Assembly: GCA_022818135.1 (NCBI GenBank)
Contig: JAFMSR010000014.1
Coordinates: forward strand, 41,155,487 to 41,219,486
Reading direction: 5' to 3'
DNA: 64,000 nt
Source of the DNA: Saxidomus purpurata
Lineage: Eukaryota > Mollusca > Bivalvia > Venerida > Veneridae
A model generated the notes under the pieces. The model saw only the letters and a program-made list of their open reading frames with translations, was not told where the DNA came from and ran no database searches. The translations under genes were made by a program, and so were the position numbers. Of the stretch, positions 1 to 11,373 are shown piece after piece (positions within the stretch are counted from its first letter, which is position 1; each line of letters begins with the position of its first letter).

Positions 1-512
1 ATTTTTGTAAAATACAATCTATATGATCATTTTAATTAATGTGTTCATGCATTATGGAGTATTCTCGGCCGTTAATTGCAGTGGGATCTGAATGTATCAG
101 TAGAAAAGGTATATTTCCGCGAAATCTAAACTGGTAGCTACAATAAATTGTTTATATAGTTTCCGGTGCTTGTGGCGGGTAGCCCGTATTCATACGAGAC
201 ACTTTCAAATTGGTTGTTTATCCATAGTCTGGTTCCCTGTCGTATTTGCATGCTACCGTACCGTATGGGTAGGGGCAGGTAACACCAGACTAGTTTATCC
301 ACCGTTGTAGAAATTTTGTGTGTTGAACCACAGTCTCAATTCCGCTGTAAGTGTCACATAGACTGCACGGGTGGTGAACTCTCCCCACCACCACAAAATG
401 AGGTGAAAAGAAATTGTGGGGAGCACACTTCCGAGGTGCTAGGGTTCTACTAAATAAAAAAGAGTATGATTTTTGTTAATTTTGTTTTAAATTATTTTGG
501 CTGAATAACTTT
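1..512. other. No recognisable gene
   Basis: AT-rich sequence with a short tract of CCACCACC near 388-397. I see no long open frame, RNA gene or repeat copied elsewhere in the window. Confidence 0.4.
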
Positions 513-1586
513 TTGTGTCGCCCTTTCGAAGAAAAGGCGATACATAGGGATCGCTTTGTCCGTCCGTCCGTCGGTCCGTCCGCCCTTACATTTGGATACT
601 TAGGTGGCTATAGGAACAATAGGTAACAGTAAATACTCTTTGATGTCATTCATTCCGTAAGCTCTTAGGTGGCTATGTTTTCTCTTACGTGGCTAAAAGA
701 ACAATGGAGAGAACAATAGAGTAGCCACATAAGTATCCATATGTTAGGACGTCCGTCGGTCCGTCCGTCACACAAACTTAACGTTGGCTATAACTTTGCC
801 ATTTCTTAAGATTTCTTCATTAAACTTTACAATTGTATTGCTTATGACAATAGGGTCATGATGCCACCAAATTTTGTAGGTCAAAGTAATATTTGACAGA
901 GTTATGCCCCTTTTTGTACTTGGATTTTGTCATGAAAACTTAACGTTGGCTATAACTTTGCCATTTCTTAAGATTTCTTCATCAAACTTTCAAATTGTAT
1001 AGCTTATGAAATAAGGGTCGTGATGCCGCCAAATTGTGTAGGTCATTGTCATATTTGACAGAGTTATGCCCCTTTTTATACTTAGATTTTTGCTATTACT
1101 TTGCCATTTCTTAAGATTTCTTTATCAAACTTTCAAATTGTATTGCTTATGTCAAAAGTGTTGTGATGCCGCCAAATTTTGTATGTCAAGGTCATATTTG
1201 ACAGAGTTATGCCCCTTTTTGTACTTAGATTTTGTCACGGAAACTTAACGTTGGCTATAACTTTGCCATTTCTTAAGATTTCTTCATCAAACTTTCAAAT
1301 TGCATTGCTTATGACATAAGGGTCGTGATGCCGCCAAAGTTTGTAGGTCATGGTCATGTTTGACAGAGTTATGCCCCTTTATATACTTAGATTTTTGCTA
1401 TAACTTTGCCATTTCTTAAGATTTCTTCATCAAACTTTCAAATTGTATTGCTCCTGACATAAGGGTCATGATGCCGCCAAATTTTGTTGGTCAAGGTCAT
1501 ATTTGACAGAGTTATGCCCCTTTTTACACTTAGATTTTGTCACAAAATTGTTGGTTATTCTGACAAAGCATAAGAGGGCGACACAA
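513..1586. mobile_element. Non-autonomous element carrying a ~155 bp tandem repeat
   Basis: The stretch begins with TTGTGTCGCCCT and ends with its reverse complement AGGGCGACACAA, giving a 12 bp terminal inverted repeat. Inside are a CCGTCCGT-rich segment (about 560-590 and 750-770) and about five head-to-tail copies of a roughly 155 bp unit starting near 781, 942, 1090, 1247 and 1393. Each unit holds GCTATAACTTTGCC and ends with GAGTTATGCCCCTTTTT (the last T varies). This layout (short inverted ends, a core of a few tandem repeats, no coding capacity) matches the mollusc elements described as pearl- or HINE-like. The superfamily cannot be fixed from sequence alone. Short open frames inside are repeat shadows. 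Confidence 0.7.
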
Positions 1587-2129
1587 GTGTTCTACTGAAC
1601 ACCCATCTAGTTAAAATCGGGCAATGTAGTTACCAGTAGAAATGTTGAGACTACCGCTTGCATGAGTTGTCGAAACAAAATTCCACAAATTGTAGTCTCT
1701 AGAACGTTTATAAGTTGGCGAAAATCTCGATTTTCAGTAACCAAAGTTAAACTATCCTTATTTTTTTGTACAAAATTCCGTTTTTCCGAAAATATTTTAC
1801 ATGCAACATACGAGCACATGTACTAAATAGACATTTATTGTCACTAGACGATCCGGTGAGCAAATAATGGAAATTATTTTCAGAATCAAAATAATTTATT
1901 TTATATTTTCAAGAAATTGTCGTCTGCGCTATCCTTTCCGATACACACACGTATTTTTGTTTATATTGTTATACCTGAGTTCTCCGGTTGGTTCCCGTTT
2001 TACTATCACTGGTTCCGTGTCTATTTATTTTCGACAACCTATATAAACGCCGAAAAATCTCGTGCAGTTCTCTTAGCTGCTTACTATGTACACAGAAAGT
2101 ACACGTCAAGTTATTTAGTTTATACTTAG
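1587..2129. other. Region upstream of the retroelement, possible leader
   Basis: No gene is recognised. A TATA-like CTATATAAACG lies near 2039-2049, about 100 bp before the first Gag-like frame, and could belong to the left terminal repeat of the retroelement that follows. I could not pair it with a copy downstream, so the left boundary is open. Confidence 0.3.
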
Positions 2130-2141
2130 GGCGCGGTTGAG

Positions 2142-2435
2142 TTGTGTAAAAGAAATAAGAATAAAATGCCACGTGGTCGTAGGAGACGACAGCCAGGAGA
2201 CAAGAGCCGGCAGGTAGGGTTCTGCGCAATAGACAGGTCGCTCAGGATGGAAATGCCCAGCAAAGAAACGTCGCAGAGCAGAGAAACCCCCCAGAGCAGA
2301 GAAACCCCCCAGAGCAAAGAAACGCCGCACAGCAGAGAAACGCTGCAAAGCAGAGAAACGACAGAAGACCTGGTCGTGGCGAGAAACGGAGGGCCGAAGC
2401 ACTGGAGGAGCACATGGTGGATGAGAGGGTCATAG
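2142..2435 (+). pseudogene. N-terminal Gag-like frame with 15 bp (5-residue) repeats
   Basis: An open frame of 97 codons starts with a basic segment (PRGRRRRQPGDK). It then runs through about seven copies of a five-residue motif of the type QSRET (15 bp period, about 2257-2365). It lies just before the recognisable Gag region, in a different frame, so it may be the N-terminal part of that Gag or an upstream leader frame. The repeat codes for charged, low-complexity sequence and was probably expanded by slippage. Function is not known. The assignment to the retroelement rests on position only. Confidence 0.4.
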
Positions 2436-2440
2436 AGTGA

Positions 2441-3372
2441 AATGCCGGTAGGTCCAATATTATTGATTTCGAACAATTTATAAGAGAATCTGATATTGTT
2501 CAGCAAAATAGCAATAACAACGTTTTACATTCTGATAGTCTCTCTAAGGGGTGTGGCGACGCGATTATAAGTCCGAATTGTAGGGACTCGAACGAGTTGG
2601 TTAGTTCTCAATTTAACACACAAGCCAGTAGCTTGGTAGATTTTACTGGTGGCCTTAGTTTCATACCTGCTGTTCGCTTGGCTGATGATTATTTAGCGGC
2701 GCACGTGCCTGCATCGCTTAAGCAAAAGATTTGTAAGGGCGAGTATGTAAATTTGGCCTTATTATTAAAGGGCGCGGTTGAGTTGTCTGAGATTTGCAAG
2801 GGATCACTATTTAACTAAATAGCCAGGGTCACATCGAGACGGCCCAAAAAGAATGCAGAGATCAGATTAACTGCATTGAGAAATGGACTAATGCTTTCAT
2901 TATATATGCGTCAGTATACCACGCCGACAAAGTGTACGAGTTGCTGCACTACATGTACAATATTAGGGACTGTGCTGTGCGTCAAGGCGGGCTGGCCTGG
3001 AGGGCTTACGACGAACAATTTCGTTTAAGACAGGCCATCACCCCTGCATCATGGTCCAAAATAAACAATTATTTATGGTGGCGTTGCATGCAGGTCAGGC
3101 AAACTCTCCGAAGTCAGTCGAATCCCTACAGGTACACGTGTCATGATTTTAACGCCGGTAAATGCACGTGGCCCAATTGTAGATTTTCACATGCATGTGC
3201 CAGGTGTTTTGCCCCCCCCCCCCATCCAGAGTTTAATTGTACTAATAGCAGCTCACAATCCAAAGCTATAACCACTCAAGGGCCATTCCAACCACAGACA
3301 ACTTTTCGAGGCAGAGGTTCCCGACCTCTCTTCCAAGGGCGGGGCCGATTTAGGGGCCAATTTAGGCAATAA
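2441..3372 (+). pseudogene. DIRS-type Gag-like protein with CCCH zinc finger (broken)
   Basis: The first part (2441-2818) includes LADDYLAAHVPASLKQKICK and GEYVNLALLL, a pattern usual in Gag-like proteins of animal DIRS elements. A TAA closes this frame at 2816-2818. Coding similarity resumes at about 2836 with IEKWTNAFIIYASVYHADK and continues to 3372 through LAWRAYDEQFR. Near the C terminus is a Cys-Cys-Cys-His finger (C-x7-C-x4-C-x3-H, in CHDFNAGKCTWPNCRFSH) followed by further Cys and His residues, then an Arg/Gly/Gln-rich tail. A nucleic-acid-binding role is inferred from the finger and basic tail. A run of nine or more C bases near 3212-3222 may be a further slippage site. Confidence 0.65.
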
Positions 3373-3373
3373 A

Positions 3374-5003
3374 GCAGATAACTCACCACTACCGACAGAG
3401 TCCGCAAAACAAAGTGTTTTTAGCTTAGCAGAGTCTCCCGTTAAAGTTCTAGTTTTGAAATACTATTTAGAGTCGTATGATAATACAGAGGCAGAATATT
3501 TACTTGATGGGTTTACCAGTGGCTTTCCAACTCAATATAACGGACCACGTGCCCCTCGGGATTCAAAAAATTTACGCTCTACTGAATTAAACCCAGAATT
3601 AATTGCAAGTCAAATTAAAAAAGAGACCGATGCAGGCAGAGTAGCCGGCCCTTTCACCGAACGCCCGATTCCAAATTTAATCGTTTCACCGATAGGCCTA
3701 GTACCAAAAAAGGCCCCCGGTGAATGCAGAATGATTCATCATTTGTCGTACCCACCGGGTGAGTCGGTAAACGACTATATCGATCCAGCTATTTGTACGG
3801 TTCAGGATACAAGTTTTGACGATGCAGTTAGTTTAGTCCAAGAATTAGGACGCAATTGTCAGTTATTTAAATCAGATATAAAGAGCGCGTACCGTATTAT
3901 TCCAGTTAAACCCTCTGATTTTGAACTACTTGGTTTTCGCTTCAATAATACATTTTATTTCGACAAAGCGCTTCCATTTGGAGCTTCTATAAGCTGTATA
4001 ACTTTCGAAAGGTTCGCCAGATTTCTTGAGTTTTGTGTAAAATCAAGGCGAATAGGGACTAAACTTATACATAACCTGGATGATTTTCTCGGCGGCGACA
4101 AAACGTCAGAGTCATGTAAACAAGCACTTCAATTTTTTTCAAAATACTATGTCCGAACTTGGCGTTCCCTTATCAGTTGAAAAGACTGAAGGTCCGTCCG
4201 AAGTGTTAGTCTTTCTGGGCCTAGAACTAGATTCGAACCAGATGGTCGTTAGAATTCCGAGTTTCAAAATACAGGAGGTGATCGATAAGATCAAAGAAAT
4301 TCTGGCCCATCCGAAATCAACTCTAAAAAAGATACAGTCATTAATTGGTTCATTAAATTTTTGCTGCCGAGCTATAGTCGTCGGACGCCCTTTCATTCGT
4401 CGCCTGATAAACACTATTTGTGGACTCTCAAAGCCGTATCATCACATCAGAATTAAAAAAGAAATTCGGAAGGATTTAACTATGTGGCGAATATTTCTGC
4501 AAAATCACAATGGTGTTTCCGTTTTTCATGACCGATTTTGGGTTACCAATGAAGATGTGCAGCTGTTTTCTGATAGTGCTGGGGGCAAAAATTTAGGTTT
4601 CGGTATATATTTCCAGGGTCATTGGTGTCAAGCGCAATGGCCCGAATCCTGGCGGAAGCGTGCGCTCACTTCCGACATAACAATGTTAGAATTATTCCCT
4701 ATCTTAGTGGCGGTATTCGTATGGGAACCGCAGTTGGTTAATAAAAAAATAAAATTTAATTGTGATAATATGGCAGTTGTGAGTATCTTAAATAAGCTAT
4801 CGTCCAAATCTGAATCCGTAATGTGTCTGATACGACTTTTGACTTTACATTGTTTGAAATTTAACATTTTATTTAAAGCGGTACATGTTCCTGGTCGCCA
4901 CAACGACATTTGCGACTCTTTATCTCGGTTTCAGTTGGCCAGATTCAGAGAGCTAGCTCCGGATGCAGACTTACATCCTCGGCTGGTACCGGAATTCCTT
5001 TGA
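3374..5003 (+). pseudogene. Reverse transcriptase-RNase H of DIRS/Ngaro type (one frameshift)
   Basis: The RT part shows the conserved blocks NLIVSPIGLVPKKAPGECRM, FKSDIKSAYR (first catalytic Asp) and LPFGASISC, then LIHNLDDFLGG around 4065-4093, where the usual Tyr of the YxDD box is Asn. The RNase H part, to 5003, has LFSDSAGG, LELFPI and FNCDNMAV, which give the Asp-Glu-Asp acidic residues, followed by HVPGRHNDICDSLSR, typical of this order. The reading frame changes inside the T run at 4132-4139: the upstream frame runs into a stop at 4178-4180, while similarity continues in another frame. The start is unclear because the frame is open back to the Gag stop. This is the best-preserved module, but it cannot be translated as one protein. 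Confidence 0.8.
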
Positions 5004-5068
5004 AATGTCTTCGAGTTAGAGCTCGAACATTGTTACAGTAAGGAATAACGCCTAACTCACAGGCAACA

Positions 5069-5768
5069 TATAATACAGCAATCAATGCATTCGAAAACTT
5101 TCGGTCTATCTATCTGTTATCTCCATGTTGGCCAATTCCGAGTAAGCACATTATCCTGTTTATCGCATTTTGTTTTGAAAAGGGCCGGTCAGCTAAGACT
5201 ATAACTACATACGTCGCAGGGTTAAATTATTTTCATAAACTACATGGCTTTTATGACATAAACGCGGTTTTCATTATAAACAAACTTTTAGAGGGCTGTC
5301 GCGTACTTCGGTTTATTTCGGGTCAGTGAACTTGTTACCTCATCTAAATCTCAAGTGCAAAGAGTGGTTTTGGTGTCTGACTTGTCACTGGTCGAAAATA
5401 AGTACGCAGAAATTCGGCTTTATCATTTCAAAACAAATCAATTCGGAAATCAAGTCACGTTAAAGCTTCCAAGAGACGAAAGTGTCATATGTCCAGTCCG
5501 CGCACTAATAGATTTTTTAACAGTTAGGCCTGAACTTAGGGGCCCCCTGTTCATTCACCGCGACGGTACTCCAGTGATCAGGTCGCAGTTTGCAGCAGTT
5601 TTAACAAAGTGCGTCTATGGAGCCCGATTGCCCATCGAATCATGTTACAAAACACATAGCTTCAGAATTGGGAGAGCTACCGACTTAGCAATTCAAAGTC
5701 TTTCGTCAGCGGCTATAATGAAACTCGGCAGATGGACTTCCGACTGTTTCAAACTGTATATTCGTTAA
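5069..5768 (+). pseudogene. Tyrosine recombinase of the retroelement (broken)
   Basis: The N-terminal SAM-like core-binding region is visible from about 5069 to 5327 (TAYNTAINAFENF, SAKTITTYVAGLNYFHKLHG) and ends at a stop. The catalytic region follows from about 5355 in a different frame. It includes LPRDESVICPVRALIDFL, the H-x-x-R box in THSFRIGRATD, and LGRWTSDCFKLYIR, where Trp takes the second-His place and Tyr is the expected nucleophile. In DIRS-order elements this enzyme integrates a circular DNA intermediate without target duplication. The break between the two halves and the lack of a clear first catalytic Arg argue against activity. Confidence 0.75.
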
Positions 5769-5953
5769 AATACTAGAACAGATAGATTTACAGTCGCAAT
5801 CACTGATAGTAAATAGTACGTCACGGATTTTAAATAATATAATCAATCAACAATACAGAATGGATGTACATGTAGTTCTGATGATTTGATAAAAATCAGT
5901 CGTAATATGTATTGTAGAGGGGTCTGTATTAATAACGGTTTTTTCGCTTAGCT

Positions 5954-6353
5954 ATGTATTTAGATGTTTGGATATTGGGTGATTCGATACCTTATTGGGC
6001 GGGAATACGTGCCTTACAGACGGGAAAACCTCACCTGCGTTTGCCAGGCATTACCATAGATTGGCTTGGTGTGAGAGGCTTAGGTTTTGGTATGGATAGA
6101 CATACTACCGAGGCTCGTCTGGGGTGGGGCATTGAATGGGATTGATACTATTGAGCAAAAACGCCGTCGCGCAAATAGAATAGGCCGGCAAATGGTTAGT
6201 TCCGGCGGAAAATCCGATATTATTAAGCCGGATATCGATACCAAATCTGCATTTTTTCGGCAAGATGGTGTGCACCTGAACGAAGTCGGATTAGAGTTCT
6301 TTTTAGACTATATCAAAGATTCTATTTTAAGAAATGTTTGTGTCGATCGCTAG
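5954..6353 (+). pseudogene. SGNH-hydrolase-like frame with internal deletion
   Basis: The first frame (5954-6145) carries WILGDSIPYWAG, where GDS holds the expected catalytic Ser, and IDWLGVRGLGFG. A second, overlapping frame (6087-6353) carries WIDILPRLVW, KRRRANRIGRQM and DGVHLNEVGLEFFLDYI, where the D-x-x-H pair is the other half of the active site. Family members normally have about 60-80 more residues between these parts, including the Gly-Asn-Asp block. Here that segment is missing and the frames do not join. Ngaro-type retroelements are known to carry such a hydrolase. Its substrate is not established. Confidence 0.7.
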
Positions 6354-8557
6354 AATTTTGGCGGATAAATTTGTCAATTTACTGTGGCTGAAAAATTCTG
6401 TCGACCGGGAGGTGAACGGACCTAATGAGTCTATGCTTGTTATAATTTAACTTTCAAAATTTCAACCCGTCTGTGGCTACTGTTTCTGTGCTGGAGAAAC
6501 CGCTAAGGAATGGGTATCCATGGTATGGAATCTAACTTTGCCGTTTGTCTATGAAAAGTATCATACGGTCTCTTCCAGTGTTTGCAGTGACTGGACAGCA
6601 GTAGGATTTTGCCCTAGTACTTGGCAATTCCTAGCTAGCCTTGCTGTATCTTGCCTTGCTTTGCCTTGCCTTGCTTTCAATCTTATTGCACTGCCTTGCA
6701 TTGCCTTGCCTTACATTGACGCGGATTGTGGTTTCCATTCACTTCTTGGAGTTACCCAGTTGTGAATGGGAATCGCAATTTGGTGTTCAATAGTCCGATG
6801 TTTTGCAGTTGCATCTTGGGAGTCAATTTGCTCATATTAACAAGTTGCGTGTAGCATGTCTGTTCTCCTTTCGGTCGACGGGATTTTACACTTAAAGACT
6901 ATTCATGGAGTGACCCTGTTTAGTCTTGAGCGGCCGATTATATCCACTTTTAAATATGGAATATTTTTGTGTATTATTGGCAACAAATAAATTGTTGTTC
7001 TAAACATAGTTGAATCTGTTTAAATGCTACGCAAATAAAGAATATAGTGCACGAGATGTATCTGTGTTTATTTCGAGTAATAAGATAAATTGAAATTACA
7101 GCCAATATCTCTGTCAATTTATTTTAAAAATGAATGCTGCTTTTGTTTTCTTTCGTAATTTCTGGTCGGATATCATTATCAAATAATGACCTGTATTAAA
7201 TGTTTTATAATGTTAACGGATATCCATTACGGAAGCATAAATACGCATCAATTATAAGTCAAGGTTTTTCAAAAATGTTCCATATCTGCATGTGAGTATA
7301 ATCCATTTTCTTTTCACTGGTTTTAATTAAAAATCACAATAAGGATCAGAGCCTTTTCATGTAATTCTAATTATCTTTAAACATAGTAGCAATGTACAAT
7401 AAGTAGGACATACAAACAATTGAATGTAACGTTAATGAAATGATTAAATGTATTTAGAACGAATTCAAAGTACATATGAACGGCTGTTAAAATGCCTCTC
7501 TACACCCTAAAATTGTCCACTGTTAAGGGAAAAATTGTCAGTTTTTCTCACAATATATTTTCGATGAAACTCATAAAACAACAACATAAATTCATACCAT
7601 AAGTGTGTATTTAAACATTATTATGTTTTAAACATAAGCATTTTGCTAAATATCTCAACTCGTTACATGGGAAGGGGAGCTAGGGGAACGGATCAGGTTT
7701 CTTAATAAATAGAGTCATTTTTGATTGTCACCTTACTATTCGTAGGCCTAGAGCCTAAATATTTTGCAGATACCATTGCCTAACGGTCCTCTACAAACGG
7801 TCCTTGATTTTTTTATAAATATAGGCAAATCTTTGAAACTTTCTTGTCTTCGACCACAAGGTCCAGAGCTTACATATTTGGCTTTGACTGATCACTTCGC
7901 CCCAAATATGATGCCACAACCTGCCGCAGCACCAGAACTTTTAAATGACCTTGTTTGCCTTTGTAGAATTTTGTGTTGTGATGAATGCATCTGCATAAAA
8001 ATGAACAACCTTTCACTAAAGCCTGTGTTTGTGTAAGGCTGCATTAAACACATAGATATTTGCCAATACATGTTTTGATGTTAGCTTTTCCTGTAATCGA
8101 GTCATGTTCCACTTATGCCCAACCTTTCTCGCAAAATATTGCCCTAATTCGCTCACCTTCAATGTATTTTATTCTGTTTAGTTCACCAGAATTAAATGAA
8201 TATGTACTTTACAGTACATAAATACTGATCATAATGCCGCTACGGAGTTGCAGTTTAAATTCCCTGAGTGAGTGTTGCTGTTAGTAGCAATTAGTTGAAA
8301 ATTCTATTTAATGACATTGCTGTTTTTGTGGGTTATGTGTAGCATACATAATTATTTGGTAATTTTTACACGGTCATAATGTTAAAGATCGTAATACTTA
8401 AATTTGAAAGGCGGTAATTGAGACGGTGTTTAATACATGATAAGCAACAAACGAAGTTATACACATATTCTCACACTTTTCTGGATTTAACCCCACGGAC
8501 CAGTCCCGTTCCGCCTGTATCGAAGCTAGAAGGTCATTTTGAAGGATTTGCGCTTCT
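6354..8557. other. No recognisable gene
   Basis: AT-rich sequence that may hold the right end of the retroelement. A 90-codon open frame at 7764-8036 has no motif I recognise. No exon-like block with splice signals was found. Confidence 0.4.
6636..6716 (+). repeat. CCTTGC-rich short repeat tract
   Basis: Repeated CCTTGC / CTTGCCTTG words with interruptions. It looks like low-complexity sequence downstream of the retroelement. The open frame through it (6520-6765) is composition-driven. Confidence 0.7.
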
Positions 8558-8760
8558 GGGGGCCGTTTTATCAACATAGGCGTAACTTACGCTAGTTTTC
8601 TGGCGTAACATAAACTTACGCATTTTTTTACGTTTTGCGCAAAGCGTTTTATGAAACACATTTTGAATTGGCGTAAATCGCACTAGCGTAACTTTGGCGT
8701 AAATCGTAAAGAAATGCGTGACACAGTCAACAGCACCTGTTTCCGGTGACGTCATTTTAC
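8558..8760 (+). repeat. Terminal-repeat module, TTACGC type (faces right)
   Basis: It starts with GGGGGCCGTTTTATCAACA and continues with many GCGTAA / TTACGC words on both strands. A second block, CGTTTTATGAAA, lies near 8645, then more GCGTAA words. It ends with GACACAGTCAACAGCACC and a perfect CRE-like TGACGTCA (about 8747-8754), followed by a GCATGGCCGC word. A related module lies in inverted orientation at 33612-33848. It looks like one end of a DNA transposon. PIF/Harbinger is possible but unproven. Confidence 0.65.
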
Positions 8761-10391
8761 CGCAAAAGTGTCAACTTGCATGGCCGCTAAACTGTCAAAT
8801 AAAAAAATCGCCAGAAAAGAAAGAATATCTTACTGGTATAGATCAGAAACAACTTTGTCATTGGAATTTCCTTTCTTTTACTAGTATTCATCAACACAAG
8901 TTCACTAAATTAACAGAATTAGTTACCAAAACAAGTAAAATGTCTGTATTTTATTGACCTTGAATTGTACTGCATTTTCGGACAAGATTACATCTAAATA
9001 CAGATGTATGTGCGTGCCCACTCTGTATGCGTGGGAGGAGTTGGTGGGTTTAAAATCAGACCACGTCAGATCAAAAGGGTAGTGACGACCGTGGCTAAGC
9101 ATTAAATGTAAATAAAACATAAAAGAAAATAACTTTGCAATACAGTTTTTGAAGAATTTGCTGCATAATGCATTTCTTTCAGACTATACTTACACACCGA
9201 CATTTTCAATGTGATACATATATCTATATCTACATTTGTAGTTTGGTACCGAGCATACATCTTGCTTGTTTCAGTTTTCATTACCTTTCTTCATGTATCT
9301 TTATCACTTATACACAGCAAATATTATAAATAAGAAATGATTGTATAAAAAAGCATACACAAATAAAGTGACAATAAAGGAATAAAGGAAGAGTATTTCT
9401 TCATCAAGTGAATCAGTGCCTGTGTTGTGGTCAGCAACATGCATCAGTAATTTACAACTACAATCACTTGTCAGTCTATTCTTTAAAAGTTACAGAAAAC
9501 TACTTGGGTCTGGACAGTATTTAGAAATCACAAAGTCTTTACCTTTATAAAGTATTTTAGCCTGGAACGCAGCACATTCCAAAATGGACAGCATTGTCAT
9601 TAGAAATTACAGGAGTGCTCCAATACATTGATGCTAGCAAACATGCTGTTTACCTACTTCTATCTAGGTGATCTAGATATTTACAAGCCAATCAAATATT
9701 TCAAATGGAAATTAATGAATAATTCAGGTAGAATGATACTTCTTCCACCGGAACTTCCTCGCAGTATCTTCTAGGTAAATGTCAAGTTGGCCGAGTTGTC
9801 ATTAACCACTGACCAAATATTCTAGGTAAGAGTTGTGGCTCTAGTATATATACTTCAAACACAAACTATGTTTTGGTTCTGTTTATGTCTGCATGAAACT
9901 TTACTTCAAAATATGGGGTGGGGTTAAGAAAAGTTAAAACTTTACTGATGCAAAGTACATTGTAGCCCCACATTTGGCTAATGCTGAATACAATTAATGA
10001 AGTAAAGGTACAAGCACGGATTGCAATAGGCACTGTTACCACATTTACTTGCAGTGTCTTCAATTTGAAATTTGTAAATTCTTACTTATTTATAGACAAA
10101 TGAATTAACTTGCGACTATACCATTTATGGTTTCTAGCAGACCTTTATCTAAAAGTTTAAATTTTACACACTTTTAGTGCCAATGAACATGACTGTAATT
10201 AACAGGGTGAATGTAGGAACTATTTCTGTATTAACAGTATAACAACAGTCATATAAAATAAGTCAATAATTATGAGACTAGGTATAATACTGTACAGCTG
10301 AAAGTGTGTAAGTGATCACCTAAATAAAGCACAAGTATCTTTACACTAAATCAGCCTTTTGAACATGCTGAAGAGCTAGCAAAAAACTTCG
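8761..10391. other. No recognisable gene
   Basis: No coding, RNA or repeated structure could be supported on either strand. Short open frames at 8718-8957, 8923-9120 and 9866-10063 show no motif. Confidence 0.4.
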
Positions 10392-10468
10392 CATTCAGCT
10401 TTAGACAGAAAGATTATTGTGATGTAACTTTAGACAGAATGATTATTGTGATGTAGCTTTAGACAGAA
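10392..10468 (+). repeat. 29 bp tandem array, left part
   Basis: About two and a half units of a 29 bp repeat (GATTATTGTGATGTAGCTTT followed by AGACAGAAT). The array is interrupted at 10469 by an inserted element and resumes at 11374. Confidence 0.85.
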
Positions 10469-11373
10469 CTAGAGCTTTCACTAAATGTGATTAATACCCC
10501 CAAATGACTGCTTTATAAACTGAGAAAGTTCGTAGTAACAGAATACTTTGCAAACAAACTAAACGGATATTGTTCTTGGCAATAACTCTGTAATTTGTCA
10601 AGATAGAGTTACGGTTCTTGTACACTGCACTTCCTCTCAATGTGCTTGACCATTGTATGAAGTCGTATTGAATTCAAACCTATAGTTTTCGAATTATGCT
10701 CCCGACAAGTAAAAGTAACAAAGGGCAATAACTCTGACATGAGTCAAGATAGAGTTATGGTTCTTGTGTACTGCACTTCCTCTGATTGTGCTTGACCATT
10801 GTATGAAGTTGTATTGAATTCCAACTGTTAGTTTTCAAATTATGCTCTGGACAAGTAAAAGTAACAAAGGGCAATAACTCTGTAATTATTCAAGATGGAG
10901 TTATGTTTCCTGTGCACTGCACTTCCTCTCATTGTGCTTGACCATTGTATGAAGTTATATTGAATTCCAACTAGAAGTTTTCGAATTATGCTCCGGACAA
11001 GGAAAAATAACAAAGGGCAATAACTCTGTAATGAGTCAAAATAGAGTTATAGTTCCTGTGCACTGCATTTCCTATCAATGTACTTGATCATTGTATGAGG
11101 TTGTATTGAATTCCAACCAGTAGTTTTCAAGTTATGCTCCGGACAAGGAAAAGTAACAAAGGGCAATAACTCTGTAATGAGTCAAGATAGAGTTATGGTT
11201 CTTGTACACTGCACTTCCTCTGATTGTGCTTGACTATTGTATGAAATTGTATTGAATTCCAACCAGTAGTTTTCAAGTTATGCTCCGGACAAGGAAAATG
11301 CAACAGACCGCCCGATCGACCAACCACCGGGCGACTCCTATATACCCCCTTAAACTTCGTTTTGGGGGTATAA
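10469..11373 (-). mobile_element. Helitron/HINE-like element with ~146 bp tandem repeats, inserted in a 29 bp array
   Basis: The 905 bp insert splits a 29 bp satellite unit between ...GACAGAA and TGATT..., and the unit is restored without loss or duplication. Read on the minus strand it starts with a hairpin (TTATACCCCCAAAACGAAG and its complement, ending in GGGGGTATA). It ends with GGGGGTATTAATCACA and a terminal GCTCTAG, next to a host T. Insertion between A and T, a CTAG 3' end and no target duplication fit a rolling-circle (Helitron) mechanism, but the 5' end is TT, not TC. The core has about five copies of a ~146 bp unit with GGGCAATAACTCTG. There is no coding capacity, so it depends on an element elsewhere. 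Confidence 0.7.

Larger units (their letters stand above)
2130..6353 (+). mobile_element. Decayed DIRS/Ngaro-like tyrosine-recombinase retroelement
   Basis: On the + strand, in order, are a Gag-like region with a CCCH zinc finger, a reverse transcriptase-RNase H, a tyrosine recombinase and an SGNH-hydrolase-like frame. This order, with a tyrosine recombinase in place of a DDE integrase or endonuclease, is known for the DIRS order, and an extra SGNH hydrolase is known from Ngaro-type members. Every module carries at least one break: a stop near 2816 in Gag, a frameshift in a T run near 4132-4139 in the polymerase, a break near 5327-5355 in the recombinase, and an internal deletion with frame change in the hydrolase. 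Split direct repeats expected for Ngaro were not identified, so both ends are approximate. It is a relic, not an active copy. Confidence 0.8.

Noticed and set aside
2126..2506. Minus-strand frames of 71-126 codons
   Set aside because: They are mirror readings of the 15 bp repeat in the Gag-like frame; the plus strand has the sensible context.
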